DNA from: VRUE01 sp963716245
GTDB taxonomy: Bacteria > Actinomycetota > Thermoleophilia > Solirubrobacterales > 70-9
Assembly (NCBI GenBank): GCA_963716245.1
Contig: OY970300.1
Coordinates: 186,001-250,000, forward strand
Direction: 5' to 3'
Length of the DNA: 64,000 nucleotides
This document shows, piece by piece, positions 15,107 to 22,307 of the stretch (the first letter of the stretch is position 1; every line of letters begins with the position of its first letter). The notes beneath the pieces are model-generated. The model saw only the letters and a program-made list of their open reading frames with translations, was not told where the DNA came from and searched no databases. Position numbers and translations under genes: made by a program.

Positions 15107-16636
15107 ATGAGCCAGCCAACTACCACCGCGGTTCTCGACATCTCCAAGATCGATGTCGAGGACGGCGTGAACCCACGCACCCACTTCGACGAGGCAAGCC
15201 TTGCCGAGTTGGAGGCCAGCATCCGACAGGATGGTCTGGTGACGGCGCTGACCGTCGTCCCCAAGCAAGGCGACCGCTACACGGTGATCGCCGGGGAGCG
15301 CCGTCTGATCGCCGCGAAGCGCGCCGATCTCAAAGAGGCTCCCGCTGTCATCCGACCGGTCAAAGGCTCACGGGCCGCGACGCTGGTCGAGAACCTGATC
15401 CGCGAGGACCTGGACCCGATCGACGCGGCACAAGGTCTCGCGAACCTCGCCGCGAGCGAGAACCTGACCACCCACCAACAGATCGCAGATCGGATCGGCA
15501 AGAAGAAGAGCGCCAGCTGGGTCAGCCAGCACCTTCGGCTGCTGAAGCTCCCCGAGGGTGTTCAGGCGTTCATCGCCAAGGGAGATATCCCGATCGACGG
15601 CGAGCGTCCGCTGCGGAAGGTCGCCGAGGTCTCACCGCGAGTCGCGGAGTGCATCTGCGAGCTGGCGGCGAGGAAGAAGGTCAAAGGCGTCGATTTCGTT
15701 CGCCACTTCGATGACCTCTTCCTGATGACGGCGGAGGCCCGCTTCGAGAACCCGCCGACGATGATCCCGCCCAGGGCCGTGCGGATCAGCCAGGTCGTCA
15801 CCGATCCGAAAAAGCGGCGCGATCTCGGAGACCGCTACCGCGCTCTGCACCCGCACAGCCCGAGCGAGCCGGCGGTGCGGCTCAGCGACGGTGAGATCGA
15901 CGCAGCGCGAGCGGCGGGATGCTTGGTCGAGCATGTCGTCGACCACGGCGAATTCAGCCGCGCGCACGCCTTCATCACGGACACCGCTCTCGCGGCCGAC
16001 CTCTCCGAGCGCGCGGTCGAGCGGGAGGAGAAGGAGGCGGCGAAGCGCAAAAAGGAGGTCGAGGAGCGTGAGGCCAAAGCCTCCGCCAACGGAGTCGACA
16101 AGACTCTCGAGGGCGAAAAAGCCGCTCGCCAGGCCGCCTACCGGGAGCGCCAGGAGAAGGCCGAAGAGGCCCGCACCTGGAACCAGGACATCAACCGCAA
16201 CCTGCTCAGGCGGCGCGGAGGTTCCAGTCGCAAAGAGTTCGCCCTCTCCCGGGTCAAGGCGCTCGCCATCATGTTCATCCACGACAACCCGAAGCTCGCC
16301 GCGAGCGGCCTGCGGCTCGTATTGGACCAGCTGCAGGACGTCGAGCACAAGCAGCTGAAGACCACCGGCGAGACCAAAGAGAAGGTCAGCTACGCCACCG
16401 TCGAGGACTGCTGCAAGTACCTCGAAAAGCGGGTCATGGAGGCACGCTCCGTCAACGAGGTCCTCGAGTTCCTCGTCGGCGACGCGGTAGTCGCATCCAT
16501 CCTCGCCGACGAGCACGAGCTGCCGCAGTCCAAGCGGGTCGGCGGCGGCATCTATGACCCGGCTGCCGAAAAGCTGCTCAGCGCTGACATCAAGTCAGTG
16601 CGCCCTCGGCGTCAGCGTCGGAAGAGCAGGAAGTAA
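15107..16636 (+). CDS. ParB/Spo0J-like partition or nucleoid protein
   Basis: A 509-residue protein. The N-terminal ParB/sulfiredoxin-like CTPase fold has the IDVEDGVNPRTHFDEASLAELEASI start, the C-motif VIAGERRLIAAKR (about 60-72) and TLVENLIREDLDPIDAAQGL. An HTH follows (HQQIADRIGKKKSASWVSQHLRLLKLPEGV). The C-terminal half has a charged coiled coil (about 300-365) and a helical tail. It is longer than chromosomal ParB (about 300-330). No ParA gene or parS was identified, so it may act as a lone ParB-like regulator or stabilisation factor of the element. Confidence 0.88.
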   Translation: MSQPTTTAVLDISKIDVEDGVNPRTHFDEASLAELEASIRQDGLVTALTVVPKQGDRYTVIAGERRLIAAKRADLKEAPAVIRPVKGSRAATLVENLIREDLDPIDAAQGLANLAASENLTTHQQIADRIGKKKSASWVSQHLRLLKLPEGVQAFIAKGDIPIDGERPLRKVAEVSPRVAECICELAARKKVKGVDFVRHFDDLFLMTAEARFENPPTMIPPRAVRISQVVTDPKKRRDLGDRYRALHPHSPSEPAVRLSDGEIDAARAAGCLVEHVVDHGEFSRAHAFITDTALAADLSERAVEREEKEAAKRKKEVEEREAKASANGVDKTLEGEKAARQAAYRERQEKAEEARTWNQDINRNLLRRRGGSSRKEFALSRVKALAIMFIHDNPKLAASGLRLVLDQLQDVEHKQLKTTGETKEKVSYATVEDCCKYLEKRVMEARSVNEVLEFLVGDAVVASILADEHELPQSKRVGGGIYDPAAEKLLSADIKSVRPRRQRRKSRK

Positions 16637-16651
16637 CCATCGCAATCACCC

Positions 16652-16684
16652 GGGGGAGGGTCTGGGCAAACCGGGCTCTCCCCC
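16652..16684. terminator. Hairpin after the ParB-like gene
   Basis: GGGGGAG (16652-16658) pairs with CTCCCCC (16678-16684), with inner GGG/CCC pairing. Located just after the ParB-like stop codon. It lacks a T-tract. Confidence 0.4.
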
Positions 16685-16754
16685 AAAAGCTGCGCCGCGC
16701 TGACACGGCAGGAGATGGATCGCCGACGAGTCCGTGTAGTGCCCGGTCGGGACT

Positions 16755-16860
16755 GGCTGTGCGTTGGTCACGGCTGGACCGCCTAGCAGACCTCCCCCGA
16801 CCAGGCTGCGCCCGGCCTCCTCCGGCCCGCTTTTGGCGACGCCATGACCAACGCACAGCC
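16755..16860 (+). promoter_or_regulatory. 16-bp inverted repeat covering a start codon
   Basis: GGCTGTGCGTTGGTCA (16755-16770) is exactly complementary to 16845-16860, which covers the ATG and codons 1-6 of the gene at 16844. In mRNA the long hairpin (74-nt loop) would hide the start site. No SD is visible before that ATG. A translational switch is inferred. Confidence 0.55.
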
Positions 16861-17140
16861 ACACCTCAGAAAGCCGACGGCCAAGCAGATCGACTACCTC
16901 AAGGATCTCGCCCTCAGCACCGGCCAGTCCTTCGCCTACCCGCAGACCTTCGATGAGGCCGACACGCAGATCAAGCGGCTCAAGAGGCAGAAGCGCACTT
17001 CCTACGCCGACCGTCGACGCGAGACTCGCCAGATCCGTCGCGATCTCGCCGAACCTAGTGGCGCGGCAGCGGTTCTCCGGTCAGAGGTCAGCGGTTATGG
17101 CTCAGGCGCTGCCTGGAGCTCGGTCTGCCGCGATGACTAG
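16844..17140 (+). CDS. DUF3072-like small protein
   Basis: A 98-residue protein. Residues 8-50 (LRKPTAKQIDYLKDLALSTGQ...TFDEADTQIKRLK) fit the DUF3072 pattern: a T-x-x-Q-x-x-Y-L-K-x-L start, then an A-x-x-x-I-x-x-L helix. A basic segment follows (RQKRTSYADRRRETRQIRRDL). It is common in actinobacterial plasmids and islands; role unknown. Its 5' end lies within an inverted repeat. Confidence 0.7.
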   Translation: MTNAQPHLRKPTAKQIDYLKDLALSTGQSFAYPQTFDEADTQIKRLKRQKRTSYADRRRETRQIRRDLAEPSGAAAVLRSEVSGYGSGAAWSSVCRDD

Positions 17141-17142
17141 CC

Positions 17143-17394
17143 ATGAGCGGAGCGCTGAAGGCCCGGCGGTACCTGATCGCCTCCGGCTTCGGCGCGGCAC
17201 TCTCCGCCGCCGCCCGTCCCGATTCGATCCAGGACGCGAGCCCTGAGCAAGAGGTCGCCATGCTCGCCGAGGTAGCCACCTACATCGGTGACACCGATCC
17301 CCTGATGATCGCGGCGGCCTGGCTCCTCGAGCAGGACGGCTACGAACGATCGCAACGCACCCTCTTTTCGGCGCCATCATGCACGAGCCGCTGA
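17143..17394 (+). CDS. Small hypothetical protein
   Basis: An 83-residue protein starting 3 nt after the DUF3072-like stop. It is predicted helical (ALKARRYLIASGFGAALSAAARP; EQEVAMLAEVATYIGDTDPLMIAAAWLLEQDGYERSQ). No family was recognised. It overlaps the next gene by 16 nt, so it belongs to a compact operon. Confidence 0.55.
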   Translation: MSGALKARRYLIASGFGAALSAAARPDSIQDASPEQEVAMLAEVATYIGDTDPLMIAAAWLLEQDGYERSQRTLFSAPSCTSR

Positions 17395-17609
17395 ACGACC
17401 AGCTCGACCTTCTTGACCCTCCGGCCGAGGACTGGTGGGAGTACAACAACGGAGCTTCCACCGTCTTCATCCGTGCCGCCAATGCCACGGAGGCCCGCGC
17501 GAAGGCCGAGGCCCACCTACGAGACTTGGGAATCCTCCCCGGCGGTCCCCCCGGACTGCACGACAGCTTCAAGCGGATGTGCGAGTTCGCGCGGCGCGGC
17601 CGGCGCTAG
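17379..17609 (+). CDS. Small hypothetical protein
   Basis: A 76-residue acidic protein with a beta-strand/helix pattern (DWWEYNNGASTVFIRAANATEARAKAEAHLRDLGI), like small DUFs that process residue-rich mixed strands. It overlaps the upstream frame by 16 nt. No recognised function; it precedes leader C. Confidence 0.55.
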   Translation: MHEPLNDQLDLLDPPAEDWWEYNNGASTVFIRAANATEARAKAEAHLRDLGILPGGPPGLHDSFKRMCEFARRGRR

Positions 17610-17680
17610 CGACGCGATCCGCCCCCGACTACCGGCTTCCCCTGGCGAGCTGTTCATCCAGATCGGCTGGGGCGACGCCT

Positions 17681-17761
17681 CCCGATTTTGGCACGGCTTC
17701 GCCGTGCATCGGGTCGGCGAATCGCCCGCCACCGGACGGCGGGCCCGACAAGGAGGACCAC
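17681..17761 (+). promoter_or_regulatory. Structured leader, copy C
   Basis: Outer stem CCCGAT (17681-17686)/ATCGGG (17708-17713), TTTG bulge, inner hairpin GCACGGC-TTC-GCCGTGC (17691-17707). Second hairpin GCCCGCC-ACCGGAC-GGCGGGC (17724-17744). SD AAGGAGG (17750-17756) and ATG 17762. The outer stem is different in sequence from copies B and D but still fully paired. Confidence 0.7.
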
Positions 17762-18691
17762 ATGGCCTATCCACGCGCTTGCTTGAAGTGCCTTCGGCGC
17801 ACCTGGCTCTTGGGGAAGATCGCCCCCTACCTCGAGAGGAGCCTGCGGGGCACGGGCTCATCGAAGATCCTCGGCCTCCTGGCGCTCGCCGACGAGCACC
17901 TCGTCAACGAGATCGCCCACGACACGGGGATGCAGATCATGACCCACATCGAGGCCATCCCGGAGGGTCGCTTCGACGACCAGCTCCATGCGGCCGAGTG
18001 CTGGGCCACCTGCCGTCACGACGACTTCTATCCCGACGCGCTGCGCTCCATTCCCGCATCACCGGCTGCACTGATCGGTCGCGGCGATCCCGAGCTCCTT
18101 ACCGAGTTCAAGCACGGCGAGACGGTGACGATCGCCGGCGCTCGTCGCGCCTCGGCCTACGGGCGCGAGGTTGCCCGCCGCCTCGGCCACGACTGCGCCG
18201 AGATGGGCCTCACCGTCGTCAGCGGCCTGGCCTTCGGGGTCGACGCGTGCGCTCAGCGCGGGGCCGTCGAAGCCGGGACGACGATCGCCGTCATGCCCTG
18301 CGGTCCCGACCTCTCCTACCCGGCCGCTCACCGCTCGCTGTGGCGAGCGATCTGCGAATCCGGCCTGGTCGTCTCCGAGCTGCCTCCCGGTTCGTCGGCC
18401 TGGCGGTGGACGTTCCCCGCTCGGAACCGGATCATGGCGGGGCTCGGCACCATGACCGTGGTGGTAGAGGCCGCGGAGCGATCCGGCTCGATGCTCACTG
18501 CGGATGCGGCCAGAGCGCAGGGCCGCCTTCTCGGTGCCGTTCCCGGTCACGTGAGTTCGCGCGTCTCGGCCGGTCCCAACCAGCTCCTCGCCGACGGCGC
18601 CCATGTCGTCCGCGATGTCCAAGACATCTTCGTCGCCATGTTCGGCGCCGATTCCGCCGCTCGCCGGCGGCGGCAAGTCATCCGCGGCTAG
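17762..18691 (+). CDS. DprA/Smf-like DNA processing protein
   Basis: A 309-residue protein. The Rossmann-like DprA core shows VTIAGARRASAYGREVARRLGHDCAEMGLTVVSGLAFGVDACAQRGA (about 120-170), MPCGPDLSYPAAHR and SELPPGSSAWRWTFPARNRIMAGLG, ending with SGSMLTADAARAQGR. The N-terminal helical SAM-like part is degenerate. DprA proteins bind incoming single-stranded DNA and load RecA. On a conjugative element it could protect or process the transferred strand, alongside ArdC and SSB. Confidence 0.9.
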   Translation: MAYPRACLKCLRRTWLLGKIAPYLERSLRGTGSSKILGLLALADEHLVNEIAHDTGMQIMTHIEAIPEGRFDDQLHAAECWATCRHDDFYPDALRSIPASPAALIGRGDPELLTEFKHGETVTIAGARRASAYGREVARRLGHDCAEMGLTVVSGLAFGVDACAQRGAVEAGTTIAVMPCGPDLSYPAAHRSLWRAICESGLVVSELPPGSSAWRWTFPARNRIMAGLGTMTVVVEAAERSGSMLTADAARAQGRLLGAVPGHVSSRVSAGPNQLLADGAHVVRDVQDIFVAMFGADSAARRRRQVIRG

Positions 18692-18710
18692 ACCGCCGAG
18701 CGTCCCGGGG

Positions 18711-18729
18711 GCCGGGCTGTGTGCCCGGC
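18711..18729 (+). terminator. Hairpin after dprA-like gene
   Basis: GCCGGGC-TGTGT-GCCCGGC directly after the stop of the DprA-like gene. It is not followed by a T-run. It may end the upstream transcript before leader D. Confidence 0.45.
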
Positions 18730-18824
18730 TCTCCGAGCAGGTCGGCCTTCTGCTCGTTTGCGTGGAGAAGGTGGAGGAACCGCCTCCCTCCACGGCGGCA
18801 CTTGGGCGCCGGGGCGGCGGCGGC

Positions 18825-18906
18825 GCCTTCCCGATTTTCGCACGGCTTTCGCCGTGCGGGGAAGGCGGCGACCGCCTGCCCGCACCGGGCACGCCAAGCA
18901 AGGAGG
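18825..18906 (+). promoter_or_regulatory. Structured leader, copy D
   Basis: Outer stem GCCTTCCC (18825-18832)/GGGAAGGC (18859-18866), GATTTT bulge, inner hairpin CGCACGGC-TTTC-GCCGTGCG (18839-18858). Second hairpin TGCCC-GCACC-GGGCA (18877-18891). SD AAGGAGG (18900-18906) and ATG 18913. This is the best-paired copy. Confidence 0.7.
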
Positions 18907-18912
18907 ACCGTC

Positions 18913-19836
18913 ATGGCAACGAGAACTTCCCGTCGAGTGCTCACCGACGAGGAGCGCGCCGAAAAGCGCGAGGCCGAGCGCAAGCTGATGGCGAAGGCCA
19001 TCGAGGAGCTGCGCTCAAGTGAGGGATGGCAGCGCTGGCTCAGGGTGCGCCGCCACTTCCACCACTACAGCCTCCACAACCAGCTCCTCATCTCCGGCCA
19101 GTGCCCCGAGGCCACCTACGTCACGGGCTTCCGAAGCTGGCTCGATCTCGGCTACGCCGTTCGCAAGGGCGAGCATGGAATCCGCATCTGGGCTCCCTGC
19201 CCGCCGTCGCGCAAAAAGATCCGCCAGTGGAAAAGGGAAGGCGCGGACCCCGACCACAAGCCCCGCACCTTCTTCCGCCTCGTCCCGGTCTTCGACCGAT
19301 CCCAGGTCGAGCCGCTGCCTGAGTTCCCCGGCGGTCCGGTCGACCTCGAGCCTCCGCCCCTGCAGCCGATCACCGGCGAGAGCCTCGGCCATCTCCTCGA
19401 TCGGCTGAGGGATTTCGCCGCTTCGATCGGCTACGCCTTCAACGTCAAGGCCATCCCCGGCCAGGCGCAGGGCGTATGCGACCGGGGCGGCAGGTCGATC
19501 GCCGTCGAAGAGCTCGGCGAGGACTTCTCCCCGAATGCGCAGGTCGCAGTCGCAGTCCACGAGCTCGCCCACGCGCTCATCGTTGACGATCGCCGCGACG
19601 ACGACCCCAAGCTCCGGTACGGCCAGGAGGAGGTCGTGGTCGAGTGCGTCGCCTACACCGTCTGCGCCTCGCTCGGCCTCGACATCTCCGGCTCCTCCGT
19701 CCCCTACATGACCGGCTGGAGCAAGGGTGATGAGGTCGAGCGCTACGCGCAGCTGATCGACCGCCTCGCGCGCCGCATCGAGGACGTGGTGCTCAGCGCC
19801 GACGCCGCCGATCCTCCACTCGCCGTCGCGGCCTGA
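18913..19836 (+). CDS. ArdC-like antirestriction protein (ssDNA-binding domain plus metallopeptidase)
   Basis: A 307-residue protein. The N-terminal ArdC/DUF1738-type ssDNA-binding domain includes HHYSLHNQLLISGQCPEATYVTGFRSWLDLGYAVRKGEHGIRIWAP. The C-terminal zincin domain has VAVAVHELAHALI (HExxH-type HELAH) and a downstream Glu in VVECVAYTVCASLGLDI. ArdC-type proteins are carried by conjugative plasmids and protect incoming single-stranded DNA from restriction. It fits the establishment block, has its own leader D, and is followed by small genes and ssb. Confidence 0.88.
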   Translation: MATRTSRRVLTDEERAEKREAERKLMAKAIEELRSSEGWQRWLRVRRHFHHYSLHNQLLISGQCPEATYVTGFRSWLDLGYAVRKGEHGIRIWAPCPPSRKKIRQWKREGADPDHKPRTFFRLVPVFDRSQVEPLPEFPGGPVDLEPPPLQPITGESLGHLLDRLRDFAASIGYAFNVKAIPGQAQGVCDRGGRSIAVEELGEDFSPNAQVAVAVHELAHALIVDDRRDDDPKLRYGQEEVVVECVAYTVCASLGLDISGSSVPYMTGWSKGDEVERYAQLIDRLARRIEDVVLSADAADPPLAVAA

Positions 19837-19885
19837 CCCCTCCGCCCATCTCAGCCCGCTCCGTAATCAGACAAGGAGACCGATC

Positions 19886-20212
19886 ATGGATCCACGATTC
19901 GCCGACCTCGGCCGCACAGCGGTCGACGCCGGCCAGCGGACCCCTGCGATGAGAAGCGCCGCAGCCGAACACATCTGCGAGGCCGCCGACACCCTCCGCC
20001 ACGCGGCGACGATCGCCGATCCATACCGACGCGCCGACGCGATCTGGGAAGCGGTCGTGCGCCTGCGCAGCGCGTCCGGGGGCCTGGGTGGCCTCGCCGC
20101 CGAGCGCTGCGAGGAGATCGCCCACAGGCTCGAAGAAGGTTGCGAGGCTGACGCCGAGCTGCCCGACGGCGACGCGCTGAAGAACTACGCCTGCCGCCTC
20201 ACCGACCTCTAG
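19886..20212 (+). CDS. Small hypothetical protein
   Basis: A 108-residue helical protein with SD AAGGAGA and ATG at 19886. Two helical stretches (MRSAAAEHICEAADTLRHAATIADPYRRADAIWEAVVRL; AAERCEEIAHRLEEGCEADAELPDGDALKNYACRL). No family was recognised. It is co-directional in the ArdC-SSB establishment block. Confidence 0.65.
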   Translation: MDPRFADLGRTAVDAGQRTPAMRSAAAEHICEAADTLRHAATIADPYRRADAIWEAVVRLRSASGGLGGLAAERCEEIAHRLEEGCEADAELPDGDALKNYACRLTDL

Positions 20213-20293
20213 GGCCGGGCCAGCCGCACGACCGGGCCGCGAACCCAACGAGCTTTCCAGCTCGATCAAACCCCATCCACGAAAGGACTGACC

Positions 20294-20557
20294 ATGCATG
20301 AGGCACGAAGGCTCGCTCAGGAGGCAGCCGCGATCTCTCGTCTTCGGGCCGAGGCCGAGCAAGGCAGCGATGCAGCCCTACGAGAGGCGGATGAGCGACG
20401 AGCCGATCTGAATGAATCTGCGCTCAACGCGATCCATGCCCTTCTCGACGGCCGGGAGTGGAGTCCCGACAGCCGCGAAGTCATTGCCGAGATCCTGCGC
20501 GCGATCGGTCTGCGGGTCCGAGACGTGAGTGAGATCGAGGTCGACGCGGAGCCCTAG
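20294..20557 (+). CDS. Small hypothetical protein
   Basis: An 87-residue acidic, helical protein preceded by SD AAAGGA and ATG 20294. It is Glu/Arg/Ala-rich (EARRLAQEAAAISRLRAEAEQGSDAALREADERRADL), with a C-terminal IHALLDGREWSPDSREVIAEILRAIGL segment. Unknown function, element-specific. Confidence 0.6.
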   Translation: MHEARRLAQEAAAISRLRAEAEQGSDAALREADERRADLNESALNAIHALLDGREWSPDSREVIAEILRAIGLRVRDVSEIEVDAEP

Positions 20558-20722
20558 CGCCCCCAGAGAGGCATCCATTTCCTCACGCCAGGCTGGCACG
20601 CGACCGGCTGCGCTTCAACCCCCGCAAGGGGGGTTCCCCTCCGCCTTCGGCTCCGGTTCCGCGCACTCGGCCGCGCGCCTTCCCTGGGTTCGTCAATCGA
20701 ACACCTCTCAAGGAGGCCCGAA

Positions 20723-21178
20723 GTGCAGAACATCAACGTAGTGGTCCTCACCGCCAATCTCACCCGCGATCCCTCGCTGAACCACACCACGGGCGGCACG
20801 CCGGTCTGCTCCATGCGGGTCGCGGTCAACGGCCGCCGGAAGAACAGCGCGAGCGGCGAGTGGGAGGACACGCCCAACTACTTCGACGTGACCGTTTTCG
20901 GCACGCTCGGCGAGAACTGCAAGAAGTACCTCGCCAAGGGCCGCCCGGTCGCGATCGAAGGTCGGCTCGACTGGCGCGAGTGGGAGGCCAAGGACGGCAG
21001 CAAGCGCCAAGCGGTGCAGATCATCGCCAACAACGTCCAGTTCCTCGGCAAGAAGCCCGAGGACGACGAGGCGGCCGGCGACCCCGACAGCGCGACGGCC
21101 CCGGAGGAGTCCGAGGACCGGCAGCTCGCGGGGGTCGGAGCCGGAGGTGGCGGAGCGGAGGACGACATCCCGTTCTAG
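20723..21178 (+). CDS. ssb: Single-stranded DNA-binding protein
   Basis: OB-fold SSB of 151 residues from a GTG with SD AAGGAGG. Core motifs: INVVVLTANLTRDPSL, FDVTVFGTLGENCKKYLAKGRPVAIEGRL, then a Gly/acidic linker and the protein-interaction tip DDIPF. It coats single-stranded DNA during transfer or replication of the element. Length is typical. A rho-independent terminator follows. Confidence 0.95.
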   Translation: MQNINVVVLTANLTRDPSLNHTTGGTPVCSMRVAVNGRRKNSASGEWEDTPNYFDVTVFGTLGENCKKYLAKGRPVAIEGRLDWREWEAKDGSKRQAVQIIANNVQFLGKKPEDDEAAGDPDSATAPEESEDRQLAGVGAGGGGAEDDIPF

Positions 21179-21197
21179 CCCCTCCAGCATCAGAGCG

Positions 21198-21221
21198 AAG
21201 GCCCGGCGCAGACCGGGCCTT
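21198..21221 (+). terminator. Rho-independent terminator after ssb
   Basis: AAGGCCCGG (21198-21206)/CCGGGCCTT (21213-21221), loop CGCAGA, followed by TTGTTCTGTT. Nine perfect base pairs plus a T-rich tail make this the clearest terminator in the window. Confidence 0.88.
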
Positions 21222-21449
21222 TGTTCTGTTACCGAAGTCCTCTAGCCCGTCTTCTCCGAGACCAGTAGGGGCCATCTTTTTGGGGGCGCGCTCACTTGCT
21301 TTCAGCGTAGCTCGGGCACCGTCCCGCGCAAGGTCGCTTCGCTCCCTTCCCCTCGCTTCGCTCGGTGCGCGGGCCGGATGTCCCTCGCTGATTCAGCAGG
21401 CAAGTAAGCACGACAGGCCCAGCTGGGCGAGAGAAAGGAAGCGATTGCG

Positions 21450-21797
21450 ATGGCAGCAGAGCAAATCCGAGCACAGGCGACGAACGGACACCGGCCGGTC
21501 ATGCGGACCTTCGCGAGAGGATGGCTTGCGAAGCGACCGGAGTTCAGACACTCTGACGAGAACGTTGCGGTCTGCCGACTCCTGGTCATCGGCCAGGCGG
21601 CCGGTCCGGCGAGTAAGCCTCCCAGGGTTTCCCTCTACCTGAGAGGACTTGAGGCCGAGCGTTGCGCCTACGGTTTGCGGGAGGGCGACCTGATCGAGGC
21701 TGTCGGGGTTATCGGGCCCGAGCGCAAAAGCGCCCTTCGCCAAGAGGTGCTGGTGGACGGGCGCGTGAAGCTGCGGGCGCGGGCGGCGGCGGCTTGA
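21450..21797 (+). CDS. Small putative OB-fold (SSB-like) protein
   Basis: A 115-residue protein preceded by GAAAGGAAG and an ATG at 21450. The pattern ENVAVCRLLVIG ... RVSLYLRGLEAERCAYGLREGDLIEAVGVIGPE resembles the strand order of a reduced SSB/OB-fold (compare 'AE..y.kKGd.v.v.G'). The SSB assignment is an inference. It may act with the relaxase downstream or in strand processing. Confidence 0.55.
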   Translation: MAAEQIRAQATNGHRPVMRTFARGWLAKRPEFRHSDENVAVCRLLVIGQAAGPASKPPRVSLYLRGLEAERCAYGLREGDLIEAVGVIGPERKSALRQEVLVDGRVKLRARAAAA

Positions 21798-22307
21798 TCG
21801 CCGCCGTCGTCTCTTGCAGGTAGCGCCCGACGGCCTCTGCATCGGTCGCGGGCGCGACCGGGTCGCTTGCCCTTGGCGGCCGTCAGTCGTCGCGATTCCG
21901 AAGCGCGAGAACCCGCGCAGGCGGCGAGCGAGCCAGGCAAGCCCAGCGTTCCTCCGATGTCGTAGTTGAGAAGCACTGGTGAATTGCGGCCGTCCTTTCG
22001 CCTCGCGCGCCTTCGGCGACGCCAGGCGCTCGCGTGCGCTCGCGCGCCGCCGCGGTCTCGTCATCACCACCGCCACTAACACGAGCCCAACCAGCCCCAG
22101 CCAGCACCAGTCAAAGGCCGCCAGGACTCCATCGAATCTGACTGCTAGATCCAGCAGTCAGAGCGCCCGAACAGCCTCACAGCAGCCCAGACGAGCCGAT
22201 CAGTAGTCCGCTCAGACCCCCCACCAGCACCACCCCCGCAGCACGACACACTGGGAACCCTGCGGTTCGGCCGATGCAAGCCGCATCCACCAAGGACAAC
22301 GGAGGCG
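21798..22307. other. Non-coding region upstream of the relaxase, candidate oriT
   Basis: 510 bp with no convincing gene. It is rich in CCAGC/CAGC-type direct motifs (22080-22260) and contains a perfect 9-bp inverted repeat 147 bp before the relaxase start. In MobF systems oriT commonly lies next to the relaxase gene. The frames seen here on the minus strand are antisense shadows. Confidence 0.5.
22138..22161. repeat. Perfect inverted repeat, possible relaxase recognition hairpin
   Basis: CTGACTGCT (22138-22146)/AGCAGTCAG (22153-22161) with loop AGATCC. An inverted repeat of this size next to nic is typical of TrwC/TraI oriT sites. No nic site could be defined by eye. Confidence 0.5.

Noticed and set aside
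20610..20722. A fifth copy of the two-hairpin leader upstream of ssb
   Set aside because: There are GC-rich hairpins and an AAGGAGG, but the GCACG-TTC-CGTGC element and the ACCGG loop are missing, so it was not counted.
21393..22082. 229-codon minus-strand frame before the relaxase
   Set aside because: Low-complexity Arg/Pro-rich, antisense to the SSB-like gene and the non-coding oriT candidate region.
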